Assembly (NCBI GenBank): GCA_936432065.2
Contig: OW386286.2
Location: forward strand, 20,953,179-21,017,178
Source: Rutpela maculata
Taxonomy: Eukaryota > Arthropoda > Insecta > Coleoptera > Cerambycidae
Length of the DNA: 64,000 nucleotides
Reading direction: 5' to 3'
The position numbers and the translations under genes were made by a program. The notes beneath the pieces were generated by a model. That model saw only the letters and a program-made list of their open reading frames with translations. It did no database searches and was not told the origin of the DNA. Below, piece by piece: positions 1 through 11,636 of this stretch (position 1 is the first letter of the stretch; every line of letters starts with the position of its first letter).

Positions 1-2
1 CC

Positions 3-934
3 AACGAAAATGAAGATGAAATAATCGAAGCCAAAGAAGAGTTGTTACAAGACCAGCCTGGCCCGTCACAGCCAAAAAAGAGGAGATTGTATGGAACATG
101 TAACATCATCACACCAAAAATAGCCGCTGCATTTGATGCTTGCAAAATAAGCGACAGGTCCATACCTCCCACTCACACGACATTATATCAACCAGGGGCA
201 TTTCATCATGCACGTTGGATGGCCAAAGCCATTTACTATCTAAAAATATTTTTTTCCAAGATCAGTTCCAACTAACTAAAAAAGAAAAAATAGGTATTGA
301 AATATGTCTCTTTATTGTAAAGGTTTATGTAAAGGCCTGGTTTACAGCGTCATTTGCTAGTAAAGCACCGCTTCATGACTTAGACTTTTGTAAAGAACTC
401 ATTAATTATCAAAATAATGACAAAGAAATATCTTGAGCCGCAAGTAGGAAAATAGTGAACCATTTGTGGTACCTTAATTCAGTAAATGTTGGCTTATCTT
501 TCTTTGATGACGATATTTCAGTTACCACTAAAAGAGAAATGGTTAAGGCTTTGAATAGGAAAGCACCAAATCAAGAGGGTATTAAACGACTTATGATTAG
601 TAACATTACTGACGTTGAAAACAAGGAAATTCAGGACTTCATATGCGAGAACACTAAACAGTTTTTTCAAAAATTAGGTTTGTCTATGGAATTTTTGGAA
701 AATGATCCAACAACATGGAGGGAAAATGAAAGTTATACCCGATGTTTCAATATTGTAAATAAAATTAAAGTTGTAAATGATGCCGCTGAGAGAGGAATCA
801 AACTTATTACTGACTATAATGACATTTTAACAAAAAATGAAGACCAAAAACAGTTTTTACTCCAAGTTGTAAATGATTATAAATCACAGTTTCCAAATGT
901 AAAAAAAGAAACCCTGTCGCATGCTTTGGCCTAG
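3..934 (+). pseudogene. Family A protein gene, broken (multicopy insect family, function unknown)
   Basis: A reading frame enters from the left edge with an acidic stretch, then a proline and basic patch (GPSQPKKRR). It breaks at a T run near 249-255, where it must change frame. It resumes in the frame of 140-934 and is interrupted by an in-frame TGA at 434-436. It ends at TAG 934, and AATAAA at 1017-1022 is a plausible polyadenylation signal. The C-terminal third (FLENDPTTW, KVVNDAAERG, QFLLQVVNDY) has a second relative in this window at 56332-56607 on the minus strand, about half identical by eye. I recall similar proteins in many copies in arthropod genomes, without a known activity. A transposon origin is likely but inferred. 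The true start lies outside the window. Confidence 0.6.
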
Positions 935-1613
935 TGCAAAAAATATTGTTTTTATTACTATATGTCTTGTAGATTTAGGATAATATTTGGTACTATGTAT
1001 GAAAAAAACGTTTCATAATAAAATACACAAAGATAAAACGAGAGTTTTATTTCAAAAACTTCTAGTCTAGTTTTCTTAGACTACGAATTTACAGTAGTAT
1101 GACACATGTCATAGTCACAACAGATAATGTCTTTGATATTTGTATGACTTGATTAGTCATTCTAAAGATAAATGTTGCTGATTAAAAAAAAAACAATGCA
1201 TCAACCAAAGAATGTAAATAATTCCATTTACTTTTATTATTGCATAATAATGCATTCTGCGGCACCCCTTGCCTTCAATTTGCCTCAATAATATTTTGAG
1301 GGGACTGTTTTTTCTTCAAATGGAACCATTTGCAGGGGTGAGAAATAAAAGATTTCGATTTCGAAAAAGATGGGCCACCCTAAGCAATAGTATATTACAT
1401 ACTGAGGTGGAAAGTGTTTCATTGTTGTCGAGAGATGAGATAATTGACCGAGGCGCGAAGCGGCGAGATCAAGTAATTCTCGAGAGAGCAACGAAACTTT
1501 TCACCAAGATTTGTGTACTATTTTATTCACAGTCATCTCCGTTAAAGAACAAAAAGTCAAAAAAATCGTTTACTATATTTTTAAATAGCATTTTATGTTA
1601 GACGACAAATGTT

Positions 1614-1726
1614 AAAGTAACGTCGCGTCGTTTGTGTTGGTCCCTTGCCTCTATTTATAGAAAATGCAGATAGCATTTTCTATAAATAGAGGCAAGGGAC
1701 CAACACAAACGACGCGACGCTACTTT
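1614..1726. repeat. Near-perfect hairpin, about 53-bp arms with 5-bp loop
   Basis: Bases 1621-1667 are the exact reverse complement of 1673-1719, with loop agata (1668-1672). The pairing extends outward to about 1614 and 1726 with one mismatch. Open frames on both strands here are by-products of the palindrome. It could be a small fold-back MITE or a palindromic duplication. No flanking target duplication is clear. Confidence 0.85.
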
Positions 1727-1736
1727 AGATAGTGAA

Positions 1737-1922
1737 ATGGCATGTACCTCGCCTGAACTCAGGCAAGTTGCCGAACGAGCAACAGTAAATTTATTGCCAG
1801 AAAAAAGTAAAAAATTAAAAAAAACACAGGTTGGCAAATGCTCACTTTTCAACCCGAAAACTGGTAAGAAAGTGACTACTTTCCAACCTGAAATCTCACA
1901 TTTCAGTTCAATTGTCGAATGA
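1737..1922 (+). pseudogene. N-terminal fragment of Crypton-like/tyrosine-recombinase-type family (family B)
   Basis: The frame begins MACTSPELRQVAERA and continues NLLPEKSKKL, then becomes lysine-rich unrelated sequence and stops after 61 codons. The LLPEKSKKL block matches the LLPVKSRKI block of the exon at 53821-53997. It is the usual N-terminal signature of an insect multicopy family that I associate with tyrosine-recombinase-like (Crypton) proteins. No splice donor is visible directly after the conserved block, so this copy looks truncated rather than functional. The start codon lies 18 bases downstream of the 1614-1726 hairpin. Confidence 0.4.
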
Positions 1923-4782
1923 AGTAGAAATGTTATACTTTCCAACTTTTGACATGTAAAACAATTTGATTATTTCTGTATGACTGTGAATAAAGTACTT
2001 TAAAACACGCTTCAGTGCATCTGCACTTAAACAAGCTTGGTCGGAATATTGACAATATGTTTTTAAAAATAATATTGCTCCAAAACTGTTGTTGATATAA
2101 TGAGAGTTGACGTAAGAGTAACAATTAATTACCTAATTCATTTATATGAAGAATACGAGCTTTATAATAACTAATAAAACTTAAATAAATTGACAGTTTG
2201 TTCGTATATTTATTTTGATCACATATGCAAGGCTTACTCATAATATGTTGACGAATCGCCGTTTCCAGCCAAAATTCAACTTAACTATTCCTTTTGTTTT
2301 GATATATTCAAACGATCGTGTGTATTTCGAGCGCAAAGTATCATTGCCGCTTCCAAGTGTTTGACGCCCTCCGATTCGCGTCGCACGTCAACTTACACTA
2401 TCGTGCGCCAACGTGGCACTTTGCGCTCTTAATACACAAATAGCTATTTCGGAAATGCGGAAAATAAAATGGTGTACTAGTCTTCAATGTGTGAAAGCCC
2501 CTGAAAAATTTTAGAGTGATCCGAGGTAATTTAGTATATTAAAACTCGATAAAACTTGCGAAGATACGCTACTGCTACGTGCCTGTGGTCAGTAATGGGG
2601 CGATGGACTTACTTATGAAAGAACATATCGGAGATGTTTACAATTCCTTAAGTTTTTGTGTTATTGACGGGTTTAAGTAAATATTTCTATCTACTTGTTG
2701 TAGAGTTCACTAGCATAGGGTCAATGTCTTTTCCACTTATTTAGCTATTTTTGTAGTGTGATTTGATTAGAACCAAAAAGTCACTTCTACCTTCTCCAGC
2801 TTTGCTGTCGGTAGTGTCAGTCTCAAGTCTGATAAAGTGATATGGTTGTACCGCCTTACGTCAGATTGCTTAAAGTCATTGGCAGCGCATTTCTACAAAA
2901 AAATAAGGTAATTTTGATCAAATTTTTTTAACTCCCTTCGGTGGGGATAACCTACTGATAAATTTTCCGCACATCATGGTAGATCACATTGTATATTTAT
3001 TTCATGTTATATTTTTTATTTCTTTTAAACGGCACTTAAGGCAACAATAATTACTAAAGCTTTTGTGTATTCAAGTTCATCTTTTAGCACACTGCTCTAT
3101 CTCAAGATTCTAAATGATTACGTAGCTTATCTTTGTCCATCAGGGAATCAAATAACTCTGAAGTCGATTATTGCATCAAGACGTATTACTATGTTAGTTG
3201 GCTTTTCCTAATAGGTACTAGAAACCATTGCAGACTTTATTGCTTTCGTCTGAGAAGTTTCCAGATGGCAATAATTATTCTATAGTGGGAAATTTACTTT
3301 TCTCTGGTTAACAAACCGAAATCATTTTCCGGTAGTGTTCAGTACATTTTCATAAAGGAATAAAATAATTGTGTTCAAATATTCACATTTATTTTACATA
3401 TTAGCATAATGGAAATTATTGACGTTATTCACATCCATTGAATATACAGGATGGGCACATTTCATGGGATTTGTGGTTTTCTGGTATGAAAATTATAGTG
3501 GAGTTAAAGACACAACAGTTTTGTTCCTCTTGGAAAACTGTGTAGGGTATGAAAAATATTTCGAAAACCCTTAATTCCTCAACGAGATATATGAAAAGTC
3601 AGTTGAACAACAGGAGAAAATAAGTAGCTAATATTTGATTATGCCTAGAAAACGTGTACGAGTATACGGGGTGAATTTGAAACAGACATGCATATTTGAA
3701 CCTGTTAAGCACTATGACTCCCAAAAATTCTTAAAAATAGCCTCTTTTAAAATATGCGATAAATAAGAAAGAAAAAAATTATTAAATTTTCATCTAAATC
3801 TAATCTAATAGCTCTGAACATTTTTGAAAATAATGTCGAATATAGAAAACGTAGCAAGTACGGCTTGTCTGGATTTACTCCAAAAAAGTTAAAACATTTA
3901 ATACTTGTTACATAAAAGAGAACATTTTCCCAAATTTACTATATTTCCCTAGGGACGTTATGAAAAATAACGACCCGTTGCCAAAATAAAATGTACAGGT
4001 TTTAAGGAATTTTTCGGCCTAAAGGGGATTTTCAAAACAAAAAGGACAAATTAGAACAAAATTAAATAAATAGAGAGAGGATAGAAAAAGGTTAGTAAAG
4101 TTGAGGTAAAAATCGAAGGTGGGGAAATTACAGGTTATGGTATAGGGAAGTATGACTAGGGAAGAGGTTGCCAAAATAGGCAACGCCTGGTATGGTAGGA
4201 TGTGTCGAATATCGAAAAGGATTGCATTATACTGTCTGTCCAAATATAAATTGATTTTACGAAAGACAAAAAACGATGAACAGATAAAATATTCTATGAG
4301 TTACATCTACTTCAACCTTCAACAATAAATATCTGAAGGATAAATATATATATATATTCGCTGCACAACAAAGCTTGCTCCTGCCAAAGCCATGTTCAGT
4401 CGAATGACCGACAACATAAATTTTTAACAATTCTAAAACTGCTTGCAAAAATTTTAAGCTTTAAACATTTCTGTCCATTGACTTTTTTTTATTACATATA
4501 TACGTCACTGACAGAAGCACGCTGATCTACAATGAAGGTGGCAGGGAATTATTTCCCATTATATTGTGAGCCAATAAATAACACAAAAATCTTACGTATA
4601 GCATTAATACTTTTTTAACATAACTGAAACGTTCCTGTCAAGCGCTAAACACAGATTAAATTTGACGTAAAAAATAAGAAATTAATTTTAACCAAAAAAA
4701 AAAAAAAGTGGCGCCGGCTCCCGTACTAATACTAGCCTGTCTGATTCTCATGCTAAACTAACTTGATTCAATTTAAAATTAC
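1923..4782. other. No gene seen; AT-rich, weak hairpin at 2320-2438
   Basis: Only short random frames occur. A GC-richer patch holds an imperfect inverted repeat: tgtgtatttcgagcgcaaag at about 2321 pairs with the reverse complement of 2417-2437 with about three mismatches, probably a decayed MITE. A mariner-like motif (tacaggatgggcac) occurs near 3446, but I could not place a matching partner end. A short AT microsatellite is at about 4346-4357. Confidence 0.5.
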
Positions 4783-4926
4783 CTGCAACGGTGCTTCCGA
4801 GGGACTGTGACATCTCTCCGTGTACGGCGTATGCACTCTCACCTCCGCCAACACATCTCTTGAGCCGTCTCGTGAAAGATTCGAGTTGAGTTCATCTCTT
4901 GAAAACCCTCTTGTAATGCCGTTATT
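4783..4926 (-). CDS. Probable internal exon of an unrecognised host gene (48 codons, phase 0)
   Basis: On the minus strand the segment is preceded by a good acceptor (ACTGGTTTTCAG, intron side 4927 and up) and followed by donor CAG|GTAATT (4782-4777). It is exactly 144 bases, stop-free and GC-rich against very AT-rich flanks. The frame starts NNGITRGFSRDELN and ends with SPSEAPLQ, a polar, arginine- and serine-rich composition typical of a cytoplasmic or disordered segment. I do not recognise the protein. Its phase agrees with the exon at 20244-20420 upstream on the same strand, so the two may belong to one gene with a 15.3-kb intron. No known domain or motif is visible. Transcript data would settle it. 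Confidence 0.6.
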
Positions 4927-5785
4927 CTGAAAACCAGTCGATTTACATAGTAGTTGTTATTAAATTAGTTTTAATCTACATCATAATTTAATAATATATG
5001 TAACTATTTTTCACAATTTCCTCCTTCATAATTACATAACACCTGTGACACGTAATTATTTCAGAAGAGGTCGGTCATATAATTTAAATGAATCTTTAGA
5101 TAAGTCTATTAAATTTTCAATTATATTTCAGGGCCTTTTTTTCAATAATTACACAACACAGATAGTTTTCGTCTTTTGAGATTGAAACAACATATGATAT
5201 GTAACTATTTCGGAGAAAATTGTTCATATGATTTAAATTAATATTGAGGTAAGTCGATTAATATTTCAATCAAAGTGATGAAAAGATTAACTATACGACG
5301 AAATTTTGCGAAATAATATAAAATTGTCATTGATCCACATATCCATACATTATAATTATTAATAATAAAAAAGTTCAGGAGCGAGCAATATTTTCTTGAA
5401 ACTGACCTATTTTTTTTAATTTGACTCTTTGTAGTATATTCAATATATTATAAATTTAACTCTGTTGAAATATATCTGTACAATCTATTATCAGTTCATC
5501 CAAAATATCCCACATACAAAATAATTGTTAATAAACTTCTTAATTTTATTTTGAATCTCATAGAATAAGATTTAACTAAAATAATTAATAGAAGAGCGAT
5601 GGATTATTATTATTATTAATGATATTATCTTTCATAGAAAGAGTTTACTAAGACCAGTGATGATAATATAAAGATTTGATATTCAAGGGATAGTCCATTT
5701 TCTATGGGCTTTGTCTTAAAGATCTCTAAATAAAGGGGTAATTTATGCACCAGACAGCGTTCTTCAATTACATTTCAGTAAATTT
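4927..5785. other. AT-rich sequence without recognisable features
   Basis: I see no gene, repeat structure or inverted repeat beyond short A/T runs and a small ATT tract at about 5604-5617. If the flanking exons are real this is intron. Confidence 0.4.
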
Positions 5786-5956
5786 AAAAACCGCTGCCCA
5801 AGGAATCACTACTTCCACATCCAGATTCTTTATCCAAGTCACTCACAACGAAAAAATTTTGTATGTGGAAATAATTGTTTATTGAACTTCAATAATATAA
5901 TATTTGAAATCCTCTACCCCAAAAACCCATAAAACGATACCCCACATCGGTAGCAG

Positions 5957-6102
5957 GGTGGGGGTGGTGATGGGGGGTGGTAGTGGGGGTGGATGAAGTA
6001 AAAAAACATTTTGAGGTTTCTGGTTCTTGTACACACACTAAATCACAATTTTTTTTCATCCCCTTTAATAATGGGGTGGGGGTGGTAATGGGGGTGGCTA
6101 AT
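5957..6102 (+). repeat. G-rich tracts with quadruplex potential
   Basis: Two clusters (about 5957-5993 and 6068-6102) each contain four or more runs of three to six G separated by one to four bases (for example gggtgggggtggtgatgggg). They recur in the copies at about 26247-26285 and 26363-26388, and one cluster near 62619-62645. This would suit G-quadruplex folding on the plus strand, but folding is a prediction. Confidence 0.5.
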
Positions 6103-6446
6103 GCTAAAATTTTTTTTGGGACCTTAACTTCTCTTGTATATACTAAATACCAATTTTATGGACTCTTACCTGCTTGATTTACCTATTTTCCCCAAATTCA
6201 CCCCAATTTACTCCCCAACCCTTCTACGGAACAAGATGAAAATATAATCTAGTTCTAGATCTCGTTAAAGTACATATGTGTACCAAATTTCAAGTCAATA
6301 TCTCAAACGGTTTCAGAGTAAACGTGCGCACAAAAAAAGTTACAGACAGACAGACCGACCGACAGACCGACAGTCAGAATTTTTTTTCGCTCAAATTTAA
6401 AATCTCGACGTTTCGTGACATTCTAAGCCTATTTGAACAATAAAAA

Positions 6447-6576
6447 TTTAAGAAATTTAAACACTTGGTATTTTGTTTCACTGGTTTTTATTCAGATTTT
6501 TCTGACATATGTTTCGGTCAGAAAAATCTGAATAAAAACCAGTGAAACAAAATACCAAGTGTTTATATTTCTTAAT
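6447..6576. mobile_element. Palindromic MITE inserted in Helentron-like copy 1
   Basis: Bases 6447-6506 pair with 6517-6576 almost perfectly (loop atatgtttcg). The insertion lies in the stretch that in the other two copies reads directly from ttgaacaataaaaattt into the T-rich 3' end, so copies 2 and 3 supply an empty site. The extra sequence continues to about 6640, so the full insertion may be about 190 bp. Confidence 0.7.
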
Positions 6577-6682
6577 TTTATTTAATATGTTTCATCAAGA
6601 ACCTACCGCAGATTCAATTCAATTAATAAAAATTTTTAAAAATTTTTTTTCGTTACTATACTTCCACTGGATGTGGAAGTAA

Positions 6683-7860
6683 AAATATCGATTTTGTCTT
6701 GTATTGTTATCGAGTAAATGATTAAAAAGCATTGTGAGTTCATTGTGATGTATATCCAGCCGTTGAACAGCGAAATTTCGGGCTCTCTCAGAAAGAAAAT
6801 GTAATAATTTTTTTTATTATCATCGAATATAAAATTAAAAAAAACATTTTAAAGAGAAATATCTTAACTTTTCAGTGTATTTAATGCTTAAGTCACCTTT
6901 GATTTATATTATTGATAATTTAATATGAACAATTCATGTTGAACTTACGCGATTTCGAAGATACGGGTATCCTTTAGACCATCTACCGCCTCTCAGCCCC
7001 CCGCATCAAGTCATGGGCCCCGGTACAAAATTCACTGACGCCCCCCCGCGCTTAATAATTGATGAGCGGAAATTTTTCTTTTTTTTTTTTGTCAAAATCT
7101 CCCGCTACGGGACCCTCACAAGCCAACGGGCCCCCGTGCTTAATAATTAATGAGCAGGAGGGAGTTTGAAAAAGAAAATTGTCAAAATCTCTGGCGGGCC
7201 TCTACTACGGGTCCCTCGAAGCCCGGGCCTCTAAACTCAGTACCCAATAGACACCCACATATTCCAATAAAGAGTATTTCTGACAAATTTCACGCTTCTA
7301 GGTCTACCGTTTCCGAAAAGCTTAAAAACCACCTCCTCCTCCCCGTTCACCTTTTCGGGGGTCTCTTTTTGAAAATCATCGAGTACTTGTCTCCTTATTT
7401 CCTCAGAAAAGGTCGTCGCTGGAATAACACGTTTCTGACTTACGCGATTTCACAGATACGGGTACCCTTTAGACCATCTACCATCCCGGTTTTCACCCCT
7501 TCAAAAAGTGAAATTATTTCCTCAGATAAGTCCATCGCTCGAATAATCACGTTTCTGACTTACGCGATGTCAAAAATATGAGGGCGCTCTAAACCATCTA
7601 CCACCTCTTCAAAAAGTGAAAATCGAAATGTCGTCTTACACGTATCTAATAGATTTCAACAAAAAAATATGTCTGCCAAATTTCACGCATCTAGATCTAA
7701 CCGTTTCCGAAAAAGCCTAAAATTTCAACCCCTGTTTTTTGCCCTCTTGGGGGTCGAATTTCAAAAAAATCACTTCTTAGTGAAGTAATTTTTACACACG
7801 ATAATTATGTTAGTGTTGAATAATATATATTTTTTGGTAGGTGTCACTCGAGGGGTTGAT
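6683..7860. repeat. Degenerate tandem repeats of two types
   Basis: A unit with cttacgcgatttc...gatacgggta...accatctacc occurs near 6952, 7438 and 7558 with variable spacing. A second unit with cttaataattgatgagcgg occurs near 7050 and 7140. The second type, including aagcccgggcctct at about 7220, matches 29910-30030 and resembles the inside of the hAT element at 17805-18205. The frame at 7150-7581 runs across these repeats and is not a gene. Confidence 0.5.
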
Positions 7861-8364
7861 ATAAAAACAGCATCCTCAAAAATTAAATTATTTTTTTTTA
7901 TATAATAAATGACGTAATAGGAATGTAAAAAAAATGCAAAATATAAAGCTATTTTATATCAACGTCTCCTATTAATTTCAATTAATTATCTTCAATAGTT
8001 TTGAAAAAAATTTATTTTAAAGCTAATATAGGTGATAAAGGTTTATTATATATTTTATTGAGCATTCCTAGTCATAAGCAACAATCATGTGAATGAATAG
8101 CCTAATAAGCCGCTGGGCCCAATTCCATATAGGTACTTAACCGGCGAGACCCAATTTATAAGTAATGTCTGACTTTTAGAATTTTAGGAATGGCAACAGG
8201 AAGAATGCATAGGTTTAGTAAAATATTTCGCCGCCAGGCGGTTACCGATCGGCTTTGGGTACTCTATTCATTGTGTTCTGTGCTTTGTAGTTTTGATGTG
8301 TTGAAATAAGTTTGTTTATTTGAAACCTACGGAAAATGGATAGTTTAGGTGAACTAAAAGAAAA
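7861..8364. other. No confirmed gene; short exon-like start at 8336
   Basis: An ATG at 8336 opens MDSLGELKEKLGIFKEVVNK and reaches a possible donor (GAG|GTTATG) near 8412. The same downstream sequence is then copied in the tandem array beginning at 8365. A first coding exon is possible, but the array copies are preceded in frame by a stop, so coding use is doubtful. Confidence 0.25.
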
Positions 8365-8968
8365 GCTTGGCATTTTTAAAGAAGTAGTAAACAAAGATGC
8401 ACAGAAAATGAGGTTATGTTGCAGTACCCAAACGCGACTCTGACGCCACCTACATGCATTCGGTCTGTGAAATTTTGAACACACTAGATGGGCTTTTTTG
8501 TAATTTGAGAGCAACTATCCACTTTCTTCTAAAACTGCTGCATACTGGAAACTGGTGAAACTTTAAATTTTTATTTTTTCTCTAATAGGAAGTGCATTGA
8601 GGCACACAACAATTGCTTGGTATTTTTAAAGAAGTAGTAAACAAAGATGCACAGAAAATGAGGTTATGTTGCAGTACCCAAACGCGACTCTGACGCCACC
8701 TACATGCATTCGGTCTGTGAAATTTTGAACACACTAGATGGGCTTTTTTGTAATTTGAGAGCAACTATCCACTTTCTTCTAAAACTGCTGCATACTGGAA
8801 ACTGGTGAAACTTTAAATTTTTATTTTTTCTCTAATAGGAAGTGCATTGAGGCACACAACAATTGCTTGGTATTTTTAAAGAAGTAGTAAACAAAGATGC
8901 ACAGAAAATGAGGTTATGTTGCAGTACCCAAACGCGACTCTGACGCCGCCTACATGTATTCGGTCCAC
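8365..8968 (+). repeat. 250-bp tandem duplication, 2.4 copies
   Basis: The word gcttgg followed by the same sequence begins at 8365, 8615 and 8865, an exact 250-base period. Copies one and two are nearly identical and the third stops at about 8968 after cattcggtc. The unit includes an acceptor-like tract (ttttttctctaatag). High identity implies a recent duplication or an assembly artefact. Confidence 0.85.
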
Positions 8969-9816
8969 TCTACGCGCGTCTCATGTGCGTGTTATTATTT
9001 CGCTTACAAGCGCGGAAAAAGTGTCAGCTGTTGTTTTTCTTCGTATCGGAGTTTTTCAGTTTCGAATTTATCTAACTTTATTTTGACTATTAATTACTTA
9101 AATTATTGTGTTTAAAAATTAAGTATAGGGTATTTTGTGCATCAATTGTATATGAGCTGTGTATTTACATCTATGCTAAAGGTTATATTTTAACAAGAAA
9201 TTCATATAGCTTTTAAACTATTATTAATATTTATAAAAGTAAATACAAAATATCTATATAAAGCTAAATAAATATTTACATTAGTTTCCAAACTTTTTTT
9301 ATTTTATTACATGTCCTAGATACTAGTTAAAACAAAAAAATAATTTGGTTACCTAGTCATTTCGGTTTTGATGAATTTTGCTCTTTGGAAGATGTACTAC
9401 GAGAGAGTGTCTGCTGATCAAATTATGACCGAAACTAACAAATGTTTCCTCTCAGTACGGCAATTTTAACGCCTCGTTGGCCCCGCATATTTTTCATCTA
9501 TGACGCGAGTTAATAAAAAACCTAAATTGCTTACCAATGTCGGACAAAATTTATTTATGTACGAAATCTCACGAGTAGAATGATTAATTCATTGTTGAAG
9601 CAGAGCGTTTCAACTTAAAACAGAAATTTATCCTCGCTAAAAAGTAATTTGACTTTCCAGGAATCTAATAAACATGATATTCTTTAATAGGATAATCTGT
9701 ATATTTTATCGTTACACTTGTAAATAGACATCCTCTTTCATAACTAGGATGCCTGTCTGACTTTCTTACTGTCCCTTTAATTATATTAATGATAATTATA
9801 TGGAATAACTTAAATG
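8969..9816. other. No gene seen
   Basis: A GC-richer patch (8968-9020, gcgcgtctcatgtgcgtg) grades into AT-rich sequence. I see no ORF, splice pair or repeat. Confidence 0.4.
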
Positions 9817-10167
9817 ACATAGCCACACAAAAAAAATTTTTTTTGGCCTGGGTACTGCACTAGTATCCCATGTATTTTCGCGATTTTTTTTAAGGTTGTG
9901 TATGAGTTAAAATATACATAATCAATTCTGTAGTCCAATGTGAATTCAGTTGATAAAAAAACATATGATCAAATATTTTCTTTTGTTTTTTTTTGAAAGA
10001 CACTTTGAAATACACCATAGGCCTGTTTTTAGTCATTTATAGCTATTTTTTGAGGTTACCTTGAATATGAGCATCAGCCAATTCTGACCTCGCATTTGGA
10101 TTCAGCGCACGAAAATACATGAGAATATACTAGTATAATACCCAGGCCATTTTGGTGTGGCTATGTA
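9817..10167. mobile_element. MITE with about 60-bp imperfect terminal inverted repeats
   Basis: The left end acatagccacaca pairs with gtgtggctatgt at 10156-10167. Pairing continues inward through ggcctgggta, actagta and catgtattttcg. The inner motif, a coding-like cctcgcatttggattcagcg, is shared with the ends of the large fold-back at 26947-28465 and with 60700 and 61110, so these form one loose superfamily. The target duplication is unclear. Confidence 0.65.
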
Positions 10168-10219
10168 ATTAAGCAAATATTGGCATAAACTCTAAAAGTA
10201 ATATGATGGGCATTTTCAA

Positions 10220-10855
10220 TTAATAGTGAATTTTGATAGTGTGACAAAATGAAAGGGTGTAGCAGAGTAAGTATGGTAAAATGGCCCCAGAAGCGTTTGG
10301 GCCTAATTCGGTGTCAGTAGATCGACAATAGGAAAAGAAATGTTTTCCTCGAGTTTTAGCCCCCCGTCGCCACGGATAACCTCTGTACCCTAATAGACAT
10401 GACATTTCGTTTTCATTTTTTATCTCTGCAAGTTGTGCATGTGCGTTAATTAAAAAAATAGACGATATACATGTCATTTAAGTGCATCTTAGAAAATAAA
10501 ATCAGCTGATTTTGCTGCCTCCTTCGAATGAAAAAAAATATTTAAAAATAGAATATTTATTTTTTCAAGAAAATAATGATTCGCATATACAAAACTTTTA
10601 CCAAAAATACATTGTTCTGAGTAGTTTATTGTAGATTTTTTTCAAATCTTTTGAAGCGGTACGCCATATTTAAAAAAAATAAAAACTGTTACGACGCATT
10701 GTTTAGTGGTGCTTAACCATTGAAACTTTAATTACACAGCCACACAAAAAAAAGTGGTCTGGTCTGTGGACCAGATCAGTGTATCCTTATATATTTGGAC
10801 ACTTTGTGGCACTTAAAACAAAAACTGTGAATTGTTTGACATTTTGTTGCCCACT
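10220..10855. other. No gene seen; single MITE end at about 10735
   Basis: The word acagccacacaaaaaaaagt at 10736 resembles the 9817 MITE terminus but I found no partner end before the next element. The minus frame at 10220-10477 shows no protein-like composition. Confidence 0.3.
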
Positions 10856-11636
10856 AACAGCCGCTTGCACCGTATTGTTTAACAGAGGATTAATCTTAAA
10901 CCTCCGTTAAATTTAAGATTTGCTTTGCACCGCTGCGTTGTTTAATCCTTGATTAAATTAGCTTAAACTTGCGTTGCGTTAACTTAAACCGCCAAAGTCG
11001 GCCGCTTAAAGGGCGATTAAATTTAATCGTAATTTCTGCGCAGTCGTCGATGTTGTGCGTAACCTCAATTTTTAGCATATTTTCTTTCTTTTGACACTTT
11101 ATTTTTATTAACAAAAAATTTACGAATAGTGAGATGAATTCTGATTACCTATATAATTCTAATAATTGAGATAATATATTTTTATTGCTAACCTATTTTT
11201 ACCCAACTATTTGCCTTTTCTTGAGACATATTATTTGTTTGTTTATTTTCTAATACATGCTTGCATTTTGTGGCCATATTTATTAGCATATTTTTCATTT
11301 AATGAAAAATTAAGGGATCTTGCTCTTTTATCTTTATTATGGTTTTCCATATTTATAAAGATCTTGTAAACAGATAAATATAAGTAAAATGTACACACAC
11401 AACCACGTTCTTTTTGGAAAGAACAAATAAATAATCGACAATAGTTGACAGAAATAAGGTTATAATTTTGAAAGAGAAGTTAGCAGAATACCAAATTCCC
11501 TAAAATCACAAGTTAACTGTCAACTTAAGTAAAGAAATAAAACACGGTGCAATAAGACGCAAGTTCAACCTGGTTTAAAAATTAAACCTCGATTAGTTAT
11601 TCATCTCTTAAAATGCAAACGGTGCAAATGGCTGTT
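10856..11636 (+). mobile_element. MITE family M1, copy 1 (781 bp)
   Basis: The ends aacagccgcttgcaccgt and acggtgcaaatggctgtt are inverted. A second copy lies in opposite orientation at 20985-21660 and shares the interior, including gcgcagtcgtcgatgttgtg and the tttaacggaggttta blocks. No transposase is encoded. Target duplication is not obvious: both copies have cacta to the left of one end, which may be element sequence. Confidence 0.75.

Larger units (their letters stand above)
5786..6682 (+). mobile_element. Helentron-like non-autonomous element, copy 1 (with internal insertion)
   Basis: The start (ccgctgcccaaggaatcact) and body recur at 26075-26770, and the 3' part recurs at 62535-63044. 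An internal 14-mer acttccacatccag (5811-5824), about 23 bases from the left end, is repeated inverted at 6667-6680. The right terminus is a hairpin: acttccac, loop tggat, gtggaagt (6660-6680). An off-set inverted repeat at one end plus a terminal stem-loop at the other is the layout described for Helentron/HINE elements; that assignment is inference. The body holds G-rich tracts (5957-5993, 6068-6102), a pyrimidine-rich middle and a gacagac-type tandem (6346-6377). No coding capacity is seen. Confidence 0.65.

Noticed and set aside
1655..1945. 96-codon minus ORF
   Set aside because: Spans the hairpin and is antisense to the family B fragment; no protein-like motif.
5977..6177. 66-codon ORF repeated at 62497-62724
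   Set aside because: Conserved only because the Helentron-like element is repeated; composition is low-complexity.
7150..7581. 143-codon plus ORF
   Set aside because: Runs along degenerate tandem repeats with no domain.
8582..8764. 60-codon minus ORF and its 90-codon relative at 8242-8514
   Set aside because: Same sequence in two copies of the 250-bp tandem; antisense to the exon-like word.
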